Assembly (NCBI GenBank): GCA_945895375.1
Contig: CAMDEE010000002.1
Span: forward strand, 1 to 64,000
Direction of reading: 5' to 3'
Length of the DNA: 64,000 bases
From: Auritidibacter sp. Marseille-P8566
GTDB lineage: Bacteria; Actinomycetota; Actinomycetes; Actinomycetales; Microbacteriaceae
The translations under genes were made by a program, and so were the position numbers. Positions 10,197 to 18,428 of the stretch are shown here, piece after piece. Below the pieces are notes generated by a model, which was not told the origin of the DNA, did not search any database, and was given only the letters and a program-made list of their open reading frames with translations. The stretch's first letter is position 1; every line of letters starts with the position of its first letter.

Positions 10197-11236
10197 TACA
10201 GCACCACCCCAAACTGCTTAGAGAATCTAACGTCGGCTTCAACCATGTCATGCATATCTTTGACATCGTTACGGAACATCAAGGTTCTTTCAATTCCCAT
10301 ACCGAATGCGAAACCTGAATAAACCTCTGGATCAATTCCAGCAGCAAGCAAAACGTTTGGATTTACCATTCCGCAGCCACCCCACTCAACCCAACGAGCT
10401 CCGCCTTTAGCACCTGGGTGCCAAACATCTAGCTCAGCTGAAGGTTCGGTGAAAGGAAAGAATGATGGACGCAAACGAATCTTTGCATCAGGGCCAAACA
10501 TGATTCTCGCGAAGTGTTCCAAGGTCCCCTTGAGATCAGCCATGGTTAGACCTTTATCAACTGCAAGTCCCTCAACCTGATGAAACACCGGAGTGTGAGT
10601 TGCATCAAGTTCATCAGTTCTAAATACTCGACCTGGACATAGTACATAAACCGGAAGGTCGCGCTCTAGAAGGGATCTAACTTGAACTGGAGAAGTGTGA
10701 GTTCTAAGAACTAGATGAGCATCAACAGGCTCAACAAAGAAAGTGTCCTGCATTGCACGAGCTGGGTGATCAGCATCGAAGTTCAACGCATCGAAGTTGA
10801 ACCATTCGCTCTCAACTTCAGGTCCCTCGGCAATTTCCCAACCCATACCGATAAAGACATCGGCGATTTCATCCTGCAGCAGAGATAGCGGGTGTCTTGC
10901 TCCAAGAACCTGGGTCATTGGGGCTGCAGTAACGTCAACGCTTTCTTCAATTAGCTTTTGGTTCTGCTCAGCCTGATAGAAAGTTGTTTCAGCTTCAGTA
11001 AAGGCAGCGTTTAGTTCTGCTCTAGCAGCGATAATCAGTTTTCCTGCATCGGCCTTCTTATCCCCCGGCAGTTTCCCCATCAGAGAACTGAGCTTGGTAA
11101 TCCCAGAGTTCTCACCGACGGCGGTTGGTCGGATTGCCTTTAGAGAAGCCAAATCATTGGCAGATTGAATGAGCTTCAGAGCATCAGACACAGCAGCATC
11201 GACTGCTGCTTTAGTTATTTCTACGTTCTCTGACAT
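10196..11236 (-). CDS. pheS: phenylalanine--tRNA ligase alpha subunit
   Basis: Catalytic subunit of PheRS, a class II synthetase. The 346-residue protein has an N-terminal helical region (about 1-100) that contacts tRNA, then the catalytic domain with DTFFVE, LRTHTSPVQ and the motif 2 region around HQVEGLAVDKG. Motif 3 includes FGMGIERTLM near the C-terminus. Length is normal. A 38-base spacer separates it from the upstream methyltransferase gene. No T-box-like leader is visible there. Confidence 0.97.
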   Translation of the reverse strand: MSENVEITKAAVDAAVSDALKLIQSANDLASLKAIRPTAVGENSGITKLSSLMGKLPGDKKADAGKLIIAARAELNAAFTEAETTFYQAEQNQKLIEESVDVTAAPMTQVLGARHPLSLLQDEIADVFIGMGWEIAEGPEVESEWFNFDALNFDADHPARAMQDTFFVEPVDAHLVLRTHTSPVQVRSLLERDLPVYVLCPGRVFRTDELDATHTPVFHQVEGLAVDKGLTMADLKGTLEHFARIMFGPDAKIRLRPSFFPFTEPSAELDVWHPGAKGGARWVEWGGCGMVNPNVLLAAGIDPEVYSGFAFGMGIERTLMFRNDVKDMHDMVEADVRFSKQFGVVL

Positions 11237-11274
11237 TAGACCTCAAGTATATCCACTGTTGTTTTTATAAGCGC

Positions 11275-12081
11275 TTAGCTGGTTGCTGAGTTCTGTTGGA
11301 AGGCTGACGAGTAAAGACACACGCTGGCAGCCGTTGCTAGGTTCAGTGATTCTGCTGCCCCATAGATTGGCACTGCAACTACCCGATCAGCTAACTTCAG
11401 GATCTCTGGCTCAAAGCCCCAAGCCTCGTTACCAAACATCCAAGCAGTTGGCTTATCGAGTGCTCCTTCGGTTGCTAGTTCAGGTAGAGAATCTCCTGAA
11501 GCGTCAGCAGCCAACACTTGAATTCCAGCTGCCTTTAGAGCAGCAACTGCCTCATTGATTTCAACATCAATCACGAATGGCAGATGAAACATTGAACCAG
11601 TGGTTGATCGAACAACCTTGGTGTTATAAATGTCAACGCTTCCCTCGGTGAAGATAACCGCATCTGCTCCAGCGGCATCTGCTGCACGAAGAACAGTTCC
11701 AGCATTACCTGGATCTCTGATTTGAGAAAGCAGGGCAACAAGCTTTGGCTTGGTAGCAATCACATCATCAAGAGAAACATCGAACTGGTGACAGACTGCA
11801 ACAACACCTTGAGGGGTGTTTGTATCGGTGAGGGCTGCAAGCACCTGCTCGCTGACTAACTGAATATCGATACGAGCAGCCTTGGCCTTGGTAAACAAAT
11901 CTGCATGGCGTGCCAAAGCCTCCTCGGTAGCAAATGCTTCGAGAACTAGTTTCGGTCTTTCGAGTGCCTCGCGGAAACCCTGTGGTCCCTCAAGCAGAAA
12001 GAGCCCTGTCTCACGACGGGCTTCTTTCTTTACTAGCTTGGCAACCCCACGAACCTTAGCGGCTTTGGGATCAATCAGCAC
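11275..12081 (-). CDS. SpoU/TrmH-family RNA 2'-O-methyltransferase
   Basis: A SAM-dependent RNA ribose methyltransferase of the SPOUT superfamily. Three family motifs are visible in the 268-residue protein: DPGNAGTVLR (123-132), FGNEAWG (216-222) and VPIYGAAESLNLATA (237-251). These form the trefoil-knot SAM site. The N-terminal segment resembles the substrate-binding domain of TsnR/RlmB-type enzymes. The position between rplT and pheS is the usual actinobacterial one (tsnR-like in Mycobacterium). The target, rRNA or tRNA, cannot be decided from sequence. It starts 5 bases after rplT ends, so it belongs to the infC-rpmI-rplT transcript. Confidence 0.9.
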   Translation of the reverse strand: MLIDPKAAKVRGVAKLVKKEARRETGLFLLEGPQGFREALERPKLVLEAFATEEALARHADLFTKAKAARIDIQLVSEQVLAALTDTNTPQGVVAVCHQFDVSLDDVIATKPKLVALLSQIRDPGNAGTVLRAADAAGADAVIFTEGSVDIYNTKVVRSTTGSMFHLPFVIDVEINEAVAALKAAGIQVLAADASGDSLPELATEGALDKPTAWMFGNEAWGFEPEILKLADRVVAVPIYGAAESLNLATAASVCLYSSAFQQNSATS

Positions 12082-12086
12082 TTGGG

Positions 12087-12470
12087 TTATTTAACCTTTG
12101 GAGCTGAAGTGTCTGAAGGCAACGCTGCCTTTGCAGTTGCTACCAATGAAGCGAAAGCCTTTGGCTCGTTCACTGCTAGATCTGCCAAGATACGACGGTC
12201 AACACCAACGCCTGCAAGGTTTAGCCCCTGGATTAGACGGTTGTAGGTAAGACCATTCGCTCGTGATGCAGCGTTGATTCTCTGAATCCATAGGCGACGG
12301 AAGTTACCCTTCTTGTCGCGACGGTCGTTGTACGCATATACCAGGGAGTGCAGAACCTGCTGCTTAGCCATGCGGTATAGCCGTGAACGCTGTCCGCGGT
12401 AACCCTTTGCACGCTCTAGTGCTGTACGACGCTTCTTCAACGCGTTTACTGCGTTTTTAACTCTTGCCAT
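12087..12470 (-). CDS. rplT: 50S ribosomal protein L20
   Basis: Large-subunit protein needed early in 50S assembly. The 127-residue basic protein begins [14 protein letters not shown] and contains the conserved [12 protein letters not shown] segment (about 23-34), with [12 protein letters not shown] in the middle. The family core ends at about residue 117 and is followed by a short proline/lysine tail. It is the third gene of infC-rpmI-rplT, with 35 bases to rpmI. No L20 autoregulatory structure was identified. Confidence 0.97.
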   Translation of the reverse strand: MARVKNAVNALKKRRTALERAKGYRGQRSRLYRMAKQQVLHSLVYAYNDRRDKKGNFRRLWIQRINAASRANGLTYNRLIQGLNLAGVGVDRRILADLAVNEPKAFASLVATAKAALPSDTSAPKVK

Positions 12471-12505
12471 TAGTTTCTCCTAAATTAATTCTGAATGTGC
12501 TTGGA

Positions 12506-12700
12506 CTAGTGGCCGAGCTGCTTCTTGATGGTCTTGAAATCAGCCTTGCTAACAAGCTGGTCTTGGTTTAGACGACGAGTACGTCTTGATGACTTGTGCT
12601 CAAGGTTGTGACGCATGTTGATCTGCTGCTTCATCAACTTGCCGCTACCTGTGAAACGGAAGCGCTTCTTCGCTCCAGAGTGGGTCTTCTGCTTTGGCAT
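12506..12700 (-). CDS. rpmI: 50S ribosomal protein L35
   Basis: Small basic protein of the large subunit. The 64 residues match the whole family: [15 protein letters not shown] at the N-terminus and [14 protein letters not shown]-like sequence in the middle (here [17 protein letters not shown]). It starts 18 bases after infC ends, with the ribosome site GGAGAGAAGTT before ATG, in the standard infC-rpmI-rplT order. Confidence 0.97.
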   Translation of the reverse strand: MPKQKTHSGAKKRFRFTGSGKLMKQQINMRHNLEHKSSRRTRRLNQDQLVSKADFKTIKKQLGH

Positions 12701-12718
12701 AACTTCTCTCCTGTTTTT

Positions 12719-13339
12719 CTAGTCTGCGGTTTCAGCCGCAGAATCCTTAGTTTCGGTCTCAGTAGTTGCAGGCACATCGGCTTTCGCCTTCTTTTCTGCA
12801 GCTCGCTTAGCATCTGCTTTCGCATCAGCCTTGTTACGTAGAGGAGCGATAACCATGACCAAGCTTCTGCCGTCTGCCGATGGACTCGACTCAACAACAC
12901 CTGACTCGGTTACTTCTTCTGCAACCTTCTGCAACAACTTGACACCCATCTCCGGACGTGATTGCTCACGGCCACGGAAAACGACCATCACTTTGACCTT
13001 GTCGCCAGCCTTTAAGAAGCGCTCGATCTGACCTTTTTTAGTTCCATAGTCGTGATCATCGATTTTCAAACCAAAACGAACTGTCTTGATGACAGTGTTT
13101 GTCTGGTTCTTTCTCGCTTCACGAATCTTCTGGGCTGCTTCGTATTTGAACTTTCCGAAATCCATAAGCTTACAAACCGGTGGTGCTGAGTTTGGTGAGA
13201 CTTCTACCAAATCAAGGTCCACTTCCTGCGCCATACGCAGTGCTTCTTCGATTTTGATGATGCCAAGTTGCTCTCCGTTAGGGCCAACTAGGCGTACCTC
13301 TGGTACACGGATTCGTTCGTTGATACGCGGGTCGCTGAT
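12719..13339 (-). CDS. infC: translation initiation factor IF-3, probable AUC start
   Basis: IF-3 binds the 30S subunit and checks start codon-anticodon pairing. The open frame extends to 13417, but family homology begins at [11 protein letters not shown], whose first codon is ATC at 13339. AAGGAG lies at 13346-13351, six bases before that ATC, the ideal spacing. No ATG, GTG or TTG offers such a signal. I therefore place the start at ATC, giving about 206 residues: N-domain to about 80, linker helix, C-domain to about 175, and a lysine/alanine-rich tail. A rare AUU-type start is the known basis of infC autoregulation in E. coli; the same mechanism is inferred here. It is the first gene of infC-rpmI-rplT. 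Confidence 0.9.
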   Translation of the reverse strand: MSDPRINERIRVPEVRLVGPNGEQLGIIKIEEALRMAQEVDLDLVEVSPNSAPPVCKLMDFGKFKYEAAQKIREARKNQTNTVIKTVRFGLKIDDHDYGTKKGQIERFLKAGDKVKVMVVFRGREQSRPEMGVKLLQKVAEEVTESGVVESSPSADGRSLVMVIAPLRNKADAKADAKRAAEKKAKADVPATTETETKDSAAETAD

Positions 13340-13345
13340 CTGCTG

Positions 13346-13351
13346 CTCCTT
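13346..13351 (-). promoter_or_regulatory. ribosome binding site that decides the infC start
   Basis: AAGGAG on the minus strand, six bases before ATC (13337-13339). It is a near-perfect Shine-Dalgarno sequence placed for the rare codon and inside what would otherwise be coding sequence for a longer, non-homologous N-terminus. Confidence 0.8.
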
Positions 13352-13545
13352 TTGACGTGACTTAATGGCCACGTAGCGGCAAGAAACCTTGCCAACGCGC
13401 AGAACTGAAAAGTTCAAAGCTTACCCGGCAACCTAATAAGTCGGTGGACGCGGGTGGGAAATGAATCCACTTCTGACTGAAGACCAGAGATCTCCAGAGC
13501 CATGGGCTAGCCTAGCAGAGAACCCATCTGAAAGTGAAGCCCAGA

Positions 13546-13881
13546 ATGTCAGAAGATTTTGAAAGCCAAGCCATGCGTGAACTTGAGGAAGTTCCAGCTG
13601 TTGAGGTCATTACCGCTACCGCTGTGCACCTAATGAGTGCAGCAGCTGTGCAGGTAGGACTTGCAGAAAATGGCTATAAAGGTGACCTAGATGAGGCTAG
13701 AAAGCTAATCAACTCACTCGCAGGACTGCTGACAGCAGCTGCCCCAGACCTAGGCGATCACCACGCAAGACCTCTAAGAGATGGACTTCGCAGCCTGCAA
13801 CTAGCCTTCCGCGAGGCATCAGTAATCAAAGATGAGCCAGGTAAGGGTCCTGGCGAGAAGTTCACAGGGCCAGTTAGCTAG
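13546..13881 (+). CDS. DUF1844 family protein
   Basis: A small conserved actinobacterial protein of unknown function, usually encoded beside infC as here. It has about 111 residues from ATG 13546. The core EVPAVEVITATAVHLMSAAA is typical of the family, followed by DLDEARKLINSLAGLL. It looks helical and soluble. A GTG four codons upstream (13534) is an alternative start; neither start has a strong ribosome site. The gene is divergent from infC and its 3' end overlaps the convergent sseB-like gene by 8 bases. No function is assigned. Confidence 0.85.
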   Translation: MSEDFESQAMRELEEVPAVEVITATAVHLMSAAAVQVGLAENGYKGDLDEARKLINSLAGLLTAAAPDLGDHHARPLRDGLRSLQLAFREASVIKDEPGKGPGEKFTGPVS

Positions 13882-14647
13882 CCTTTAGGAATTTGACTCC
13901 AACAGAGTCAACCAGTTCAACAAAACGCTCTGAACTTGAGATTCTGGCAAAGAAGTCTTCTTCTAATGCCTTGAGAGCATCTTCAGTTAGTTCAGGTTCT
14001 AGATAAAGAACCACTAAGAGCTCTTGCCCTAGTAACTTGCAGGTCGGGTCTCCCTCAACCAAAGTGAAACTTTCAACCTGACCAATATCGGCCAAAACGG
14101 AGTTAACGAATTCAACTACCTCAGGGTTGTTTGCAGGAACCAGCCATGGAAGATCCTGAGCGATGCAAGCAATACCTGGTCTTCTAACTACAAACTCGGT
14201 GTCACTCATTGGATCTAAGACCAAACGAGTGTTACCTTCACTAGCTGCAGCAAGAGCAACTTTTCTTCCATCGTTAGGAACTGGCCTTGCTTCAGGGTTC
14301 CAATGGTTCATCGCTGCCACCGAACTAAATACTGGGAGCGCTCTTTGGTTATCTGGAGTCAGAACAGTGACGATAGACAAATCTGCACTCTTATCAACCT
14401 GATGCCCGTGAGCACCTTCTTCACTTTCACCAAGGTTTGCAATCAATGGAATCAAAAGCCTTGCTTGGCTGAGAGCTTTAAGAACTTCTTCAGCGCTTAC
14501 CTCTCCCGAACGAAACTTTGAAAGTGTTTCAATCAAGTGCGGATCCGCTTCACCGTTATCTCCACTGTATGGATTGATATCAAAACTTCGACCAGCCCAA
14601 GGAACACCAGCAGAGTCAGTAAATTTTGAAGGCCCCGAATCAGACAT
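13874..14647 (-). CDS. SseB-family protein
   Basis: A 257-residue protein with the SseB N-terminal domain seen in many Actinobacteria next to hisA/priA. Visible features are a central alpha/beta domain (about 55-150) with LLIPLIANLGE, VFSSVAAMNHW and the following TRLVLDP segment, and a C-terminal domain with LVVLYLEPELTEDALKALE. Function is unknown; in enterobacteria SseB is linked to serine sensitivity, which need not apply. Its start codon overlaps the priA stop by one base, so it is translationally coupled to the histidine genes. Its 3' end overlaps the DUF1844 gene on the other strand. Confidence 0.82.
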   Translation of the reverse strand: MSDSGPSKFTDSAGVPWAGRSFDINPYSGDNGEADPHLIETLSKFRSGEVSAEEVLKALSQARLLIPLIANLGESEEGAHGHQVDKSADLSIVTVLTPDNQRALPVFSSVAAMNHWNPEARPVPNDGRKVALAAASEGNTRLVLDPMSDTEFVVRRPGIACIAQDLPWLVPANNPEVVEFVNSVLADIGQVESFTLVEGDPTCKLLGQELLVVLYLEPELTEDALKALEEDFFARISSSERFVELVDSVGVKFLKAS

Positions 14648-15378
14648 TAGTCACCAGATACTTTCAGAGCTTGCTCAAGAGTGAACTTTCCTGCGTAAAG
14701 AGCCTTACCTAAAATTGCACCTTCGAGACCTAGCGGAACAAGTGCACGTAACTTTTCTAGATCTTCTAGAGAAGAAATACCGCCAGAGGCAATAACAGGC
14801 TTGTTTGTTCTCTGCATTACTTCTTTTAGCATGTCTATGTTTGGGCCCAATAGCATTCCATCTTTTGTAACATCAGTGACAACATAGCGAGGACATCCTG
14901 CTTGCTCTAATCTCTCAAGCACTTCAAACAGATCTCCCCCGTCTTCAGTCCATCCTCTAGCAGCTAGCGTGGTACCTCTAACATCAAGGCCAACCGCAAT
15001 CTTGTCGCCATACTTGGAAATCACTTCTGCAGTCCAGTCAGGGTTTTCTAAGGCAGCTGTTCCTAGGTTCACTCGCTCAGCACCAGCTGTTAGCGCTGCT
15101 TCTAAAGAAGGAGTATCTCTAATACCACCACTTAGTTCAATCTTCACGTCTTTGCTGTTTGTGACTACTTCTCTAATGATGTCTCTGTTTTCCCCACGAG
15201 AGAAGGCAGCATCAAGATCAACCAGGTGAATCCACTCAGCTCCAGCATCAATGAACGCTCTGGCTGCATCAAGTGGAGATCCGTAGTCAGTTTCACTGCC
15301 GGCAACTCCTTGGCTAAGTCTTACGGCTTTGCCATCAGCGACATCAACTGCTGGGAGAAGTATTAGACGATCACTCAA
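14647..15378 (-). CDS. priA: phosphoribosyl isomerase A (HisA, probably also TrpF)
   Basis: A (beta-alpha)8-barrel isomerase that converts ProFAR to PRFAR in histidine synthesis. In Actinobacteria this enzyme (PriA) often also isomerises phosphoribosyl anthranilate in tryptophan synthesis. The 243-residue protein has [15 protein letters not shown] at 7-21, with the first catalytic aspartate at D12, the second in VVTDVTKDG (about 166-174), and an RGW segment at 141-143 that appears to match the Arg/Trp pair PriA uses for the tryptophan substrate. No trpF is present in this window. It lies 11 bases after hisH. Confidence 0.92.
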   Translation of the reverse strand: MSDRLILLPAVDVADGKAVRLSQGVAGSETDYGSPLDAARAFIDAGAEWIHLVDLDAAFSRGENRDIIREVVTNSKDVKIELSGGIRDTPSLEAALTAGAERVNLGTAALENPDWTAEVISKYGDKIAVGLDVRGTTLAARGWTEDGGDLFEVLERLEQAGCPRYVVTDVTKDGMLLGPNIDMLKEVMQRTNKPVIASGGISSLEDLEKLRALVPLGLEGAILGKALYAGKFTLEQALKVSGD

Positions 15379-15389
15379 AATGTTTTCCT

Positions 15390-16022
15390 TTACAGAGTCT
15401 TTATCCAGTTACTCAAAAGAGTAAGTCCTGCCTTGCCAGATTTCTCTGGGTGAAACTGCGTTGCAGATAATGGACCGTTTTCAACAGCTGCAACAAATCT
15501 AGAACCATACTCTGACCAAGAAACCAGTGGCTTCTCAAAAGGTGTTTCATCTTCAAGAACAAAAGAAGGCGCACCGTAAGAATGAACAAAGTAGAACTGT
15601 TCTTCTGAAATTCCATCAAAGAGTTTTGATCCAGCTTGAACCTCAACATCATTCCAACCAATGTGTGGAAGTGTCGGTGAATCAAGCTTGGTTACTGACC
15701 CTGGCCACTGCCCCAAACCTTCAGTTTCAACATCGTGCTCGGTACCGGTTTCAAACATCACTTGTAAGCCAACGCAAATACCAAACACTGGCTTACCTGC
15801 AGACAAACGTTGGTCGATGACACTCGATGCGCCAACGGCCTTTAGTTGATTCATCACAGTTGCAAAAGCGCCAACCCCAGGTATTACAAGGCCATCTGCG
15901 CCAATTGCTTTGCCTCTGTCTGAAGTTAGTTCAACGGTTGCCCCAACTTCTTCAAAAGCGCTCAGCACTGAGTGAATGTTGCCGCTACCGAAATCTAGAA
16001 CAACGATTTTGGGACTGATCAC
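15390..16022 (-). CDS. hisH: imidazole glycerol phosphate synthase, glutaminase subunit
   Basis: Class I glutamine amidotransferase that feeds ammonia to HisF. The 210-residue protein starts with [13 protein letters not shown] (7-19); the nucleophile is C83 in GICVGLQ and the partner residues are H191 and E193 in HPEKS. Its ATG overlaps the hisB stop by four bases (ATGA type). hisF is not adjacent and must lie elsewhere, although HisH is inactive without it. Confidence 0.96.
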   Translation of the reverse strand: MISPKIVVLDFGSGNIHSVLSAFEEVGATVELTSDRGKAIGADGLVIPGVGAFATVMNQLKAVGASSVIDQRLSAGKPVFGICVGLQVMFETGTEHDVETEGLGQWPGSVTKLDSPTLPHIGWNDVEVQAGSKLFDGISEEQFYFVHSYGAPSFVLEDETPFEKPLVSWSEYGSRFVAAVENGPLSATQFHPEKSGKAGLTLLSNWIKTL

Positions 16023-16618
16023 AAAGTTCCCTTAGTAGATGGAATTCCTACCGCACGTGGATCTTTCTCTACTGCCTTACGCAACGCTCTAGCAAATGCC
16101 TTGAACTCTGTTTCAGCGATGTGGTGCGGGTCCCTTCCGTCCAGAACATTGATGTGAACAGTCATGTCTGCGTTCAGGCAGATAGCTTCAAAAACGTGAC
16201 GCACCATTGAACCCGTGAAGTGCCCTCCGATGAGGTGCATTTCAAATCCCGCTGGCTCTCCAGTGTGTGAAAGAAAAGGTCTGCCTGATAGATCCACTAC
16301 AGCTCTGACTAGAGCCTCATCTAGTGGAACAGTTACGTCTCCAAATCTTGAAATTGAATTCTTATCGCCCAGCGCTTGCTTTATTGCTTGACCCAAAACA
16401 ATTGCGGTGTCTTCGACGGTGTGGTGAATGTCAATGTTGGTATCCCCACTTGATTCAACATTCAAATCAATCATCGAGTGCTTAGAAAAAGCAGTTAGCA
16501 GGTGGTCAAAGAATGGAACCGATGTTGAAATGTTTGACTGACCGGTGCCATCTAGGTTCAGACTTAGCTTTACTTGAGACTCGCTGGTCTTTCTTTCAAT
16601 AGCTGCAACTCTGTTCAT
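16019..16618 (-). CDS. hisB: imidazoleglycerol-phosphate dehydratase
   Basis: Mn-dependent dehydratase of histidine synthesis. The 199-residue single-domain protein has the two metal-binding signatures HHTVED (65-70) and HHIAE (165-169). It lacks the N-terminal phosphatase domain of the E. coli bifunctional HisB, as usual in Actinobacteria. The ribosome site AAAGG precedes ATG 16618. It is separated from hisC by 61 bases and overlaps hisH. Confidence 0.97.
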   Translation of the reverse strand: MNRVAAIERKTSESQVKLSLNLDGTGQSNISTSVPFFDHLLTAFSKHSMIDLNVESSGDTNIDIHHTVEDTAIVLGQAIKQALGDKNSISRFGDVTVPLDEALVRAVVDLSGRPFLSHTGEPAGFEMHLIGGHFTGSMVRHVFEAICLNADMTVHINVLDGRDPHHIAETEFKAFARALRKAVEKDPRAVGIPSTKGTL

Positions 16619-16679
16619 GGTTATTGCCTTTCAAATTTGAGATGTGAGTAACTTGACTTCAGCGGCAATTAAGCCAATT

Positions 16680-17759
16680 CTACTTCGCACCTAGAAGATC
16701 GGTAAGAGCAGCGATGACAGCAGTTGTCTCGGCTTCAGTACCTGCTGTAATTCGAAGTGTGTTTGGAATACCTATATCTCTAACCAAGATTCCCCTATCT
16801 AGAAGGTCCTGCCAAGTCTTCTTTGGATCTGGGATTCCACCGACAAGGACAAAGTTCGCATCGCTTCGATAAGGATCAAGACCAAGATCCTGCATCGCAA
16901 CATACAGTCTGTCTCGCTGATCTCTGATGTCAGCAACCGTAGCTAGCATCTGCTTGCTGTGCGTCAATGCTGCTTCAGCAGCAGCCTGGGTAAGAGTGCT
17001 TAGGTGATATGGCAATCTAACCAATCTCATTGCATCGCAGATGGCTTCATCTGCAGCGAGGTATCCCAGTCTCGCTCCAGCAAAAGCAAATGCTTTGGAC
17101 ATGGTGCGACTCACAACCAGACGAGGTCTTCCCTCAAGAAGAGAAAGAGCACTGTTTTCATTAAGAGAAAACTCTGAATAAGCCTCATCTACTACCAAGA
17201 TGCCTTCGGTTGCGTTGTACGCGGCTTCAATAACTTCCAAAGAAACCGGAGTTCCAGTTGGATTATTCGGTGAGCAAATCAAAATGATGTCCGGCTTGTG
17301 TTGCTTAATCGCAGCAGTAACCAAATCAACATCTATTTCGTAACGCTCAAGACGAGGAACTTCAACATACTGAGTGTCAGTTGACTGGGCAATCAGTGAA
17401 TACATGCTGTATGTCGGACTAAAGCTCAGAGCCTTGCGTGCTGGTCCACCAAATGCCATAAAGAGTTGCTGCAAAATCTCATTAGAACCATTCGCAGCCC
17501 AAACGTTGTTTGCTTTGATCCCATGTCCCAGATAAACGGCAAGCAATTCACGAAGAGCTGTGAACTCACGATCTGGATATCTGTTGATGTCCTTGAGAGA
17601 TTCTGCAATATTGCGGATTATGTCGAGAAGAATGTCCTCGGAAATCTCGTGCGTGTTTTCATTTACGTTTAGTGCAATTGGCACATGCAACTGAGGCGCA
17701 CCATAAGGAGTTCGGCCACGAAGGCTATCTCTAATTGGTAGGTCATTTAACTCAGTCAT
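16680..17759 (-). CDS. hisC: histidinol-phosphate aminotransferase
   Basis: PLP-dependent class I/II aminotransferase that makes histidinol phosphate. The 359-residue protein has SPNNPTG at 163-169, DEAYSEF at 191-197 and the PLP lysine K222 in SKAFAFAGARLGY. No Shine-Dalgarno sequence precedes ATG 17759; instead TAACCT (17766-17771) lies exactly six bases upstream, so the mRNA may be leaderless. hisD, usually the first gene of actinobacterial his operons, is not next to it; a LysM protein gene lies upstream. Confidence 0.95.
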   Translation of the reverse strand: MTELNDLPIRDSLRGRTPYGAPQLHVPIALNVNENTHEISEDILLDIIRNIAESLKDINRYPDREFTALRELLAVYLGHGIKANNVWAANGSNEILQQLFMAFGGPARKALSFSPTYSMYSLIAQSTDTQYVEVPRLERYEIDVDLVTAAIKQHKPDIILICSPNNPTGTPVSLEVIEAAYNATEGILVVDEAYSEFSLNENSALSLLEGRPRLVVSRTMSKAFAFAGARLGYLAADEAICDAMRLVRLPYHLSTLTQAAAEAALTHSKQMLATVADIRDQRDRLYVAMQDLGLDPYRSDANFVLVGGIPDPKKTWQDLLDRGILVRDIGIPNTLRITAGTEAETTAVIAALTDLLGAK

Positions 17760-17770
17760 TGGTCAAGGTT

Positions 17771-17797
17771 ACTAACCTCAACGGGAAAATGGTTAGT
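17771..17797. repeat. inverted repeat between the LysM gene and hisC
   Basis: ACTAACC (17771-17777) and GGTTAGT (17791-17797) form a perfect 7-bp inverted repeat with a 13-base loop. One arm covers the LysM stop codon and the other abuts the hisC -10-like sequence. No U-run follows on the minus strand, so a terminator is doubtful. An operator for hisC is an alternative. Within it, GGTTACTAACC (17767-17777) is itself a short palindrome. Confidence 0.45.
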
Positions 17798-18218
17798 TGA
17801 TTGGCAGAGCTAAAGTCATTCCCGCATCAACCACAGAATCACTCAAGTTGTTTAGGGCAACAATGTCTGCGATGAAATCGCGAGGATCGCGTTCAGGCGC
17901 ATACTGTTCAGCTAGTCCCCATAGGCTGTCGCCACTCATGATGGTGGCGTACTCAAACTTCACTACTTCGGATGCACTTACTTCAGTTCCCGTTGCCTGA
18001 GCTGACTGAATCTGCTTGCCCACTCCAAGAAGAAGAGCCACGGCGGTGATCAGAATCAAAGCCCAGCCCAAGATTGCCCTGGCAATTGCCACTGGACGAG
18101 AGACATAGGTTACGGCTGGAGCAGTTCTGGCTCTGTTGGTGCGAGCAGCAGTTGGTCTAATAGCCTGCTGGGCAGGGCGAACTCTATTCATCGGGAACTC
18201 GATAATCTGAGCTGACAT
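17793..18218 (-). CDS. LysM-domain membrane protein, probable SOS-induced division regulator
   Basis: About 141 residues from ATG 18218, which has the ribosome site GAAAGG seven bases upstream. The frame stays open to 18494, but that part covers the promoter region and shows no homology. A basic N-terminal segment (1-45) is followed by one membrane helix (about 47-66) and a C-terminal LysM domain (about 89-139, beginning ATIMSGDSLWGLAEQY) that should bind peptidoglycan outside the cell. The same gene sits opposite lexA in Mycobacterium (Rv2719c), and functional counterparts are YneA of Bacillus and DivS of Corynebacterium, which delay division after DNA damage. Here a LexA box overlaps its transcription start. 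The role is inferred from position and architecture. Confidence 0.85.
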   Translation of the reverse strand: MSAQIIEFPMNRVRPAQQAIRPTAARTNRARTAPAVTYVSRPVAIARAILGWALILITAVALLLGVGKQIQSAQATGTEVSASEVVKFEYATIMSGDSLWGLAEQYAPERDPRDFIADIVALNNLSDSVVDAGMTLALPIN

Positions 18219-18232
18219 TTGGAACCTTTCTC

Positions 18233-18246
18233 CGAACATTTGTTCT
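18233..18246. promoter_or_regulatory. LexA (SOS) box of the LysM gene
   Basis: CGAACATTTGTTCT contains a perfect GAAC-ATTT-GTTC inverted repeat, matching the Gram-positive/actinobacterial LexA consensus CGAAC-N4-GTTCG in all but the last base. It lies just downstream of the LysM gene -10 element, where bound LexA would block initiation. Confidence 0.88.
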
Positions 18247-18256
18247 AATACGAACA

Positions 18257-18286
18257 AGATTACGACCTTTATTCGAAAAAAGTCAA
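18257..18286 (-). promoter_or_regulatory. promoter of the LysM gene
   Basis: On the minus strand, TTGACT (18281-18286) is followed after 18 bases by TAATCT (18257-18262). The predicted start falls inside the LexA box at 18233-18246, with an untranslated leader of about 30 bases carrying the ribosome site. Confidence 0.78.
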
Positions 18287-18304
18287 GAATATTTGTCTTT
18301 TTTC

Positions 18305-18318
18305 CGAAAATGTGTTTG
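18305..18318. promoter_or_regulatory. LexA (SOS) box of lexA
   Basis: CGAAAATGTGTTTG (reverse strand CAAACACATTTTCG) fits the LexA consensus with one change in each half, and resembles the lexA box of mycobacteria. It overlaps the -35 element of the lexA promoter, so LexA would repress its own gene. Confidence 0.72.
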
Positions 18319-18344
18319 ATTTTTTGATAGTTTTCAAATACATT
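18316..18344 (+). promoter_or_regulatory. promoter of lexA
   Basis: TTGATT (18316-18321), 17 bases, then TACATT (18339-18344). The predicted transcript starts near 18351, giving a leader of about 78 bases before ATG 18429. Confidence 0.72.
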
Positions 18345-18428
18345 CGAGGTAGTTGTCTTAGTAGAGATACAACAGGCAACCACCGACACGGCTCTAGAAC
18401 CGCTAAATCTAGGGCAGAAAGGCACCTC

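Noticed and set aside
13340-13417. Longer infC starting at an ATG upstream
   Set aside because: The added 26 residues do not match IF-3 and would place the AAGGAG ribosome site inside the coding region.
18312-18428. N-terminal extension of LexA
   Set aside because: It covers the lexA promoter and has no LexA similarity; ATG 18429 with AGAAAGG fits the family.
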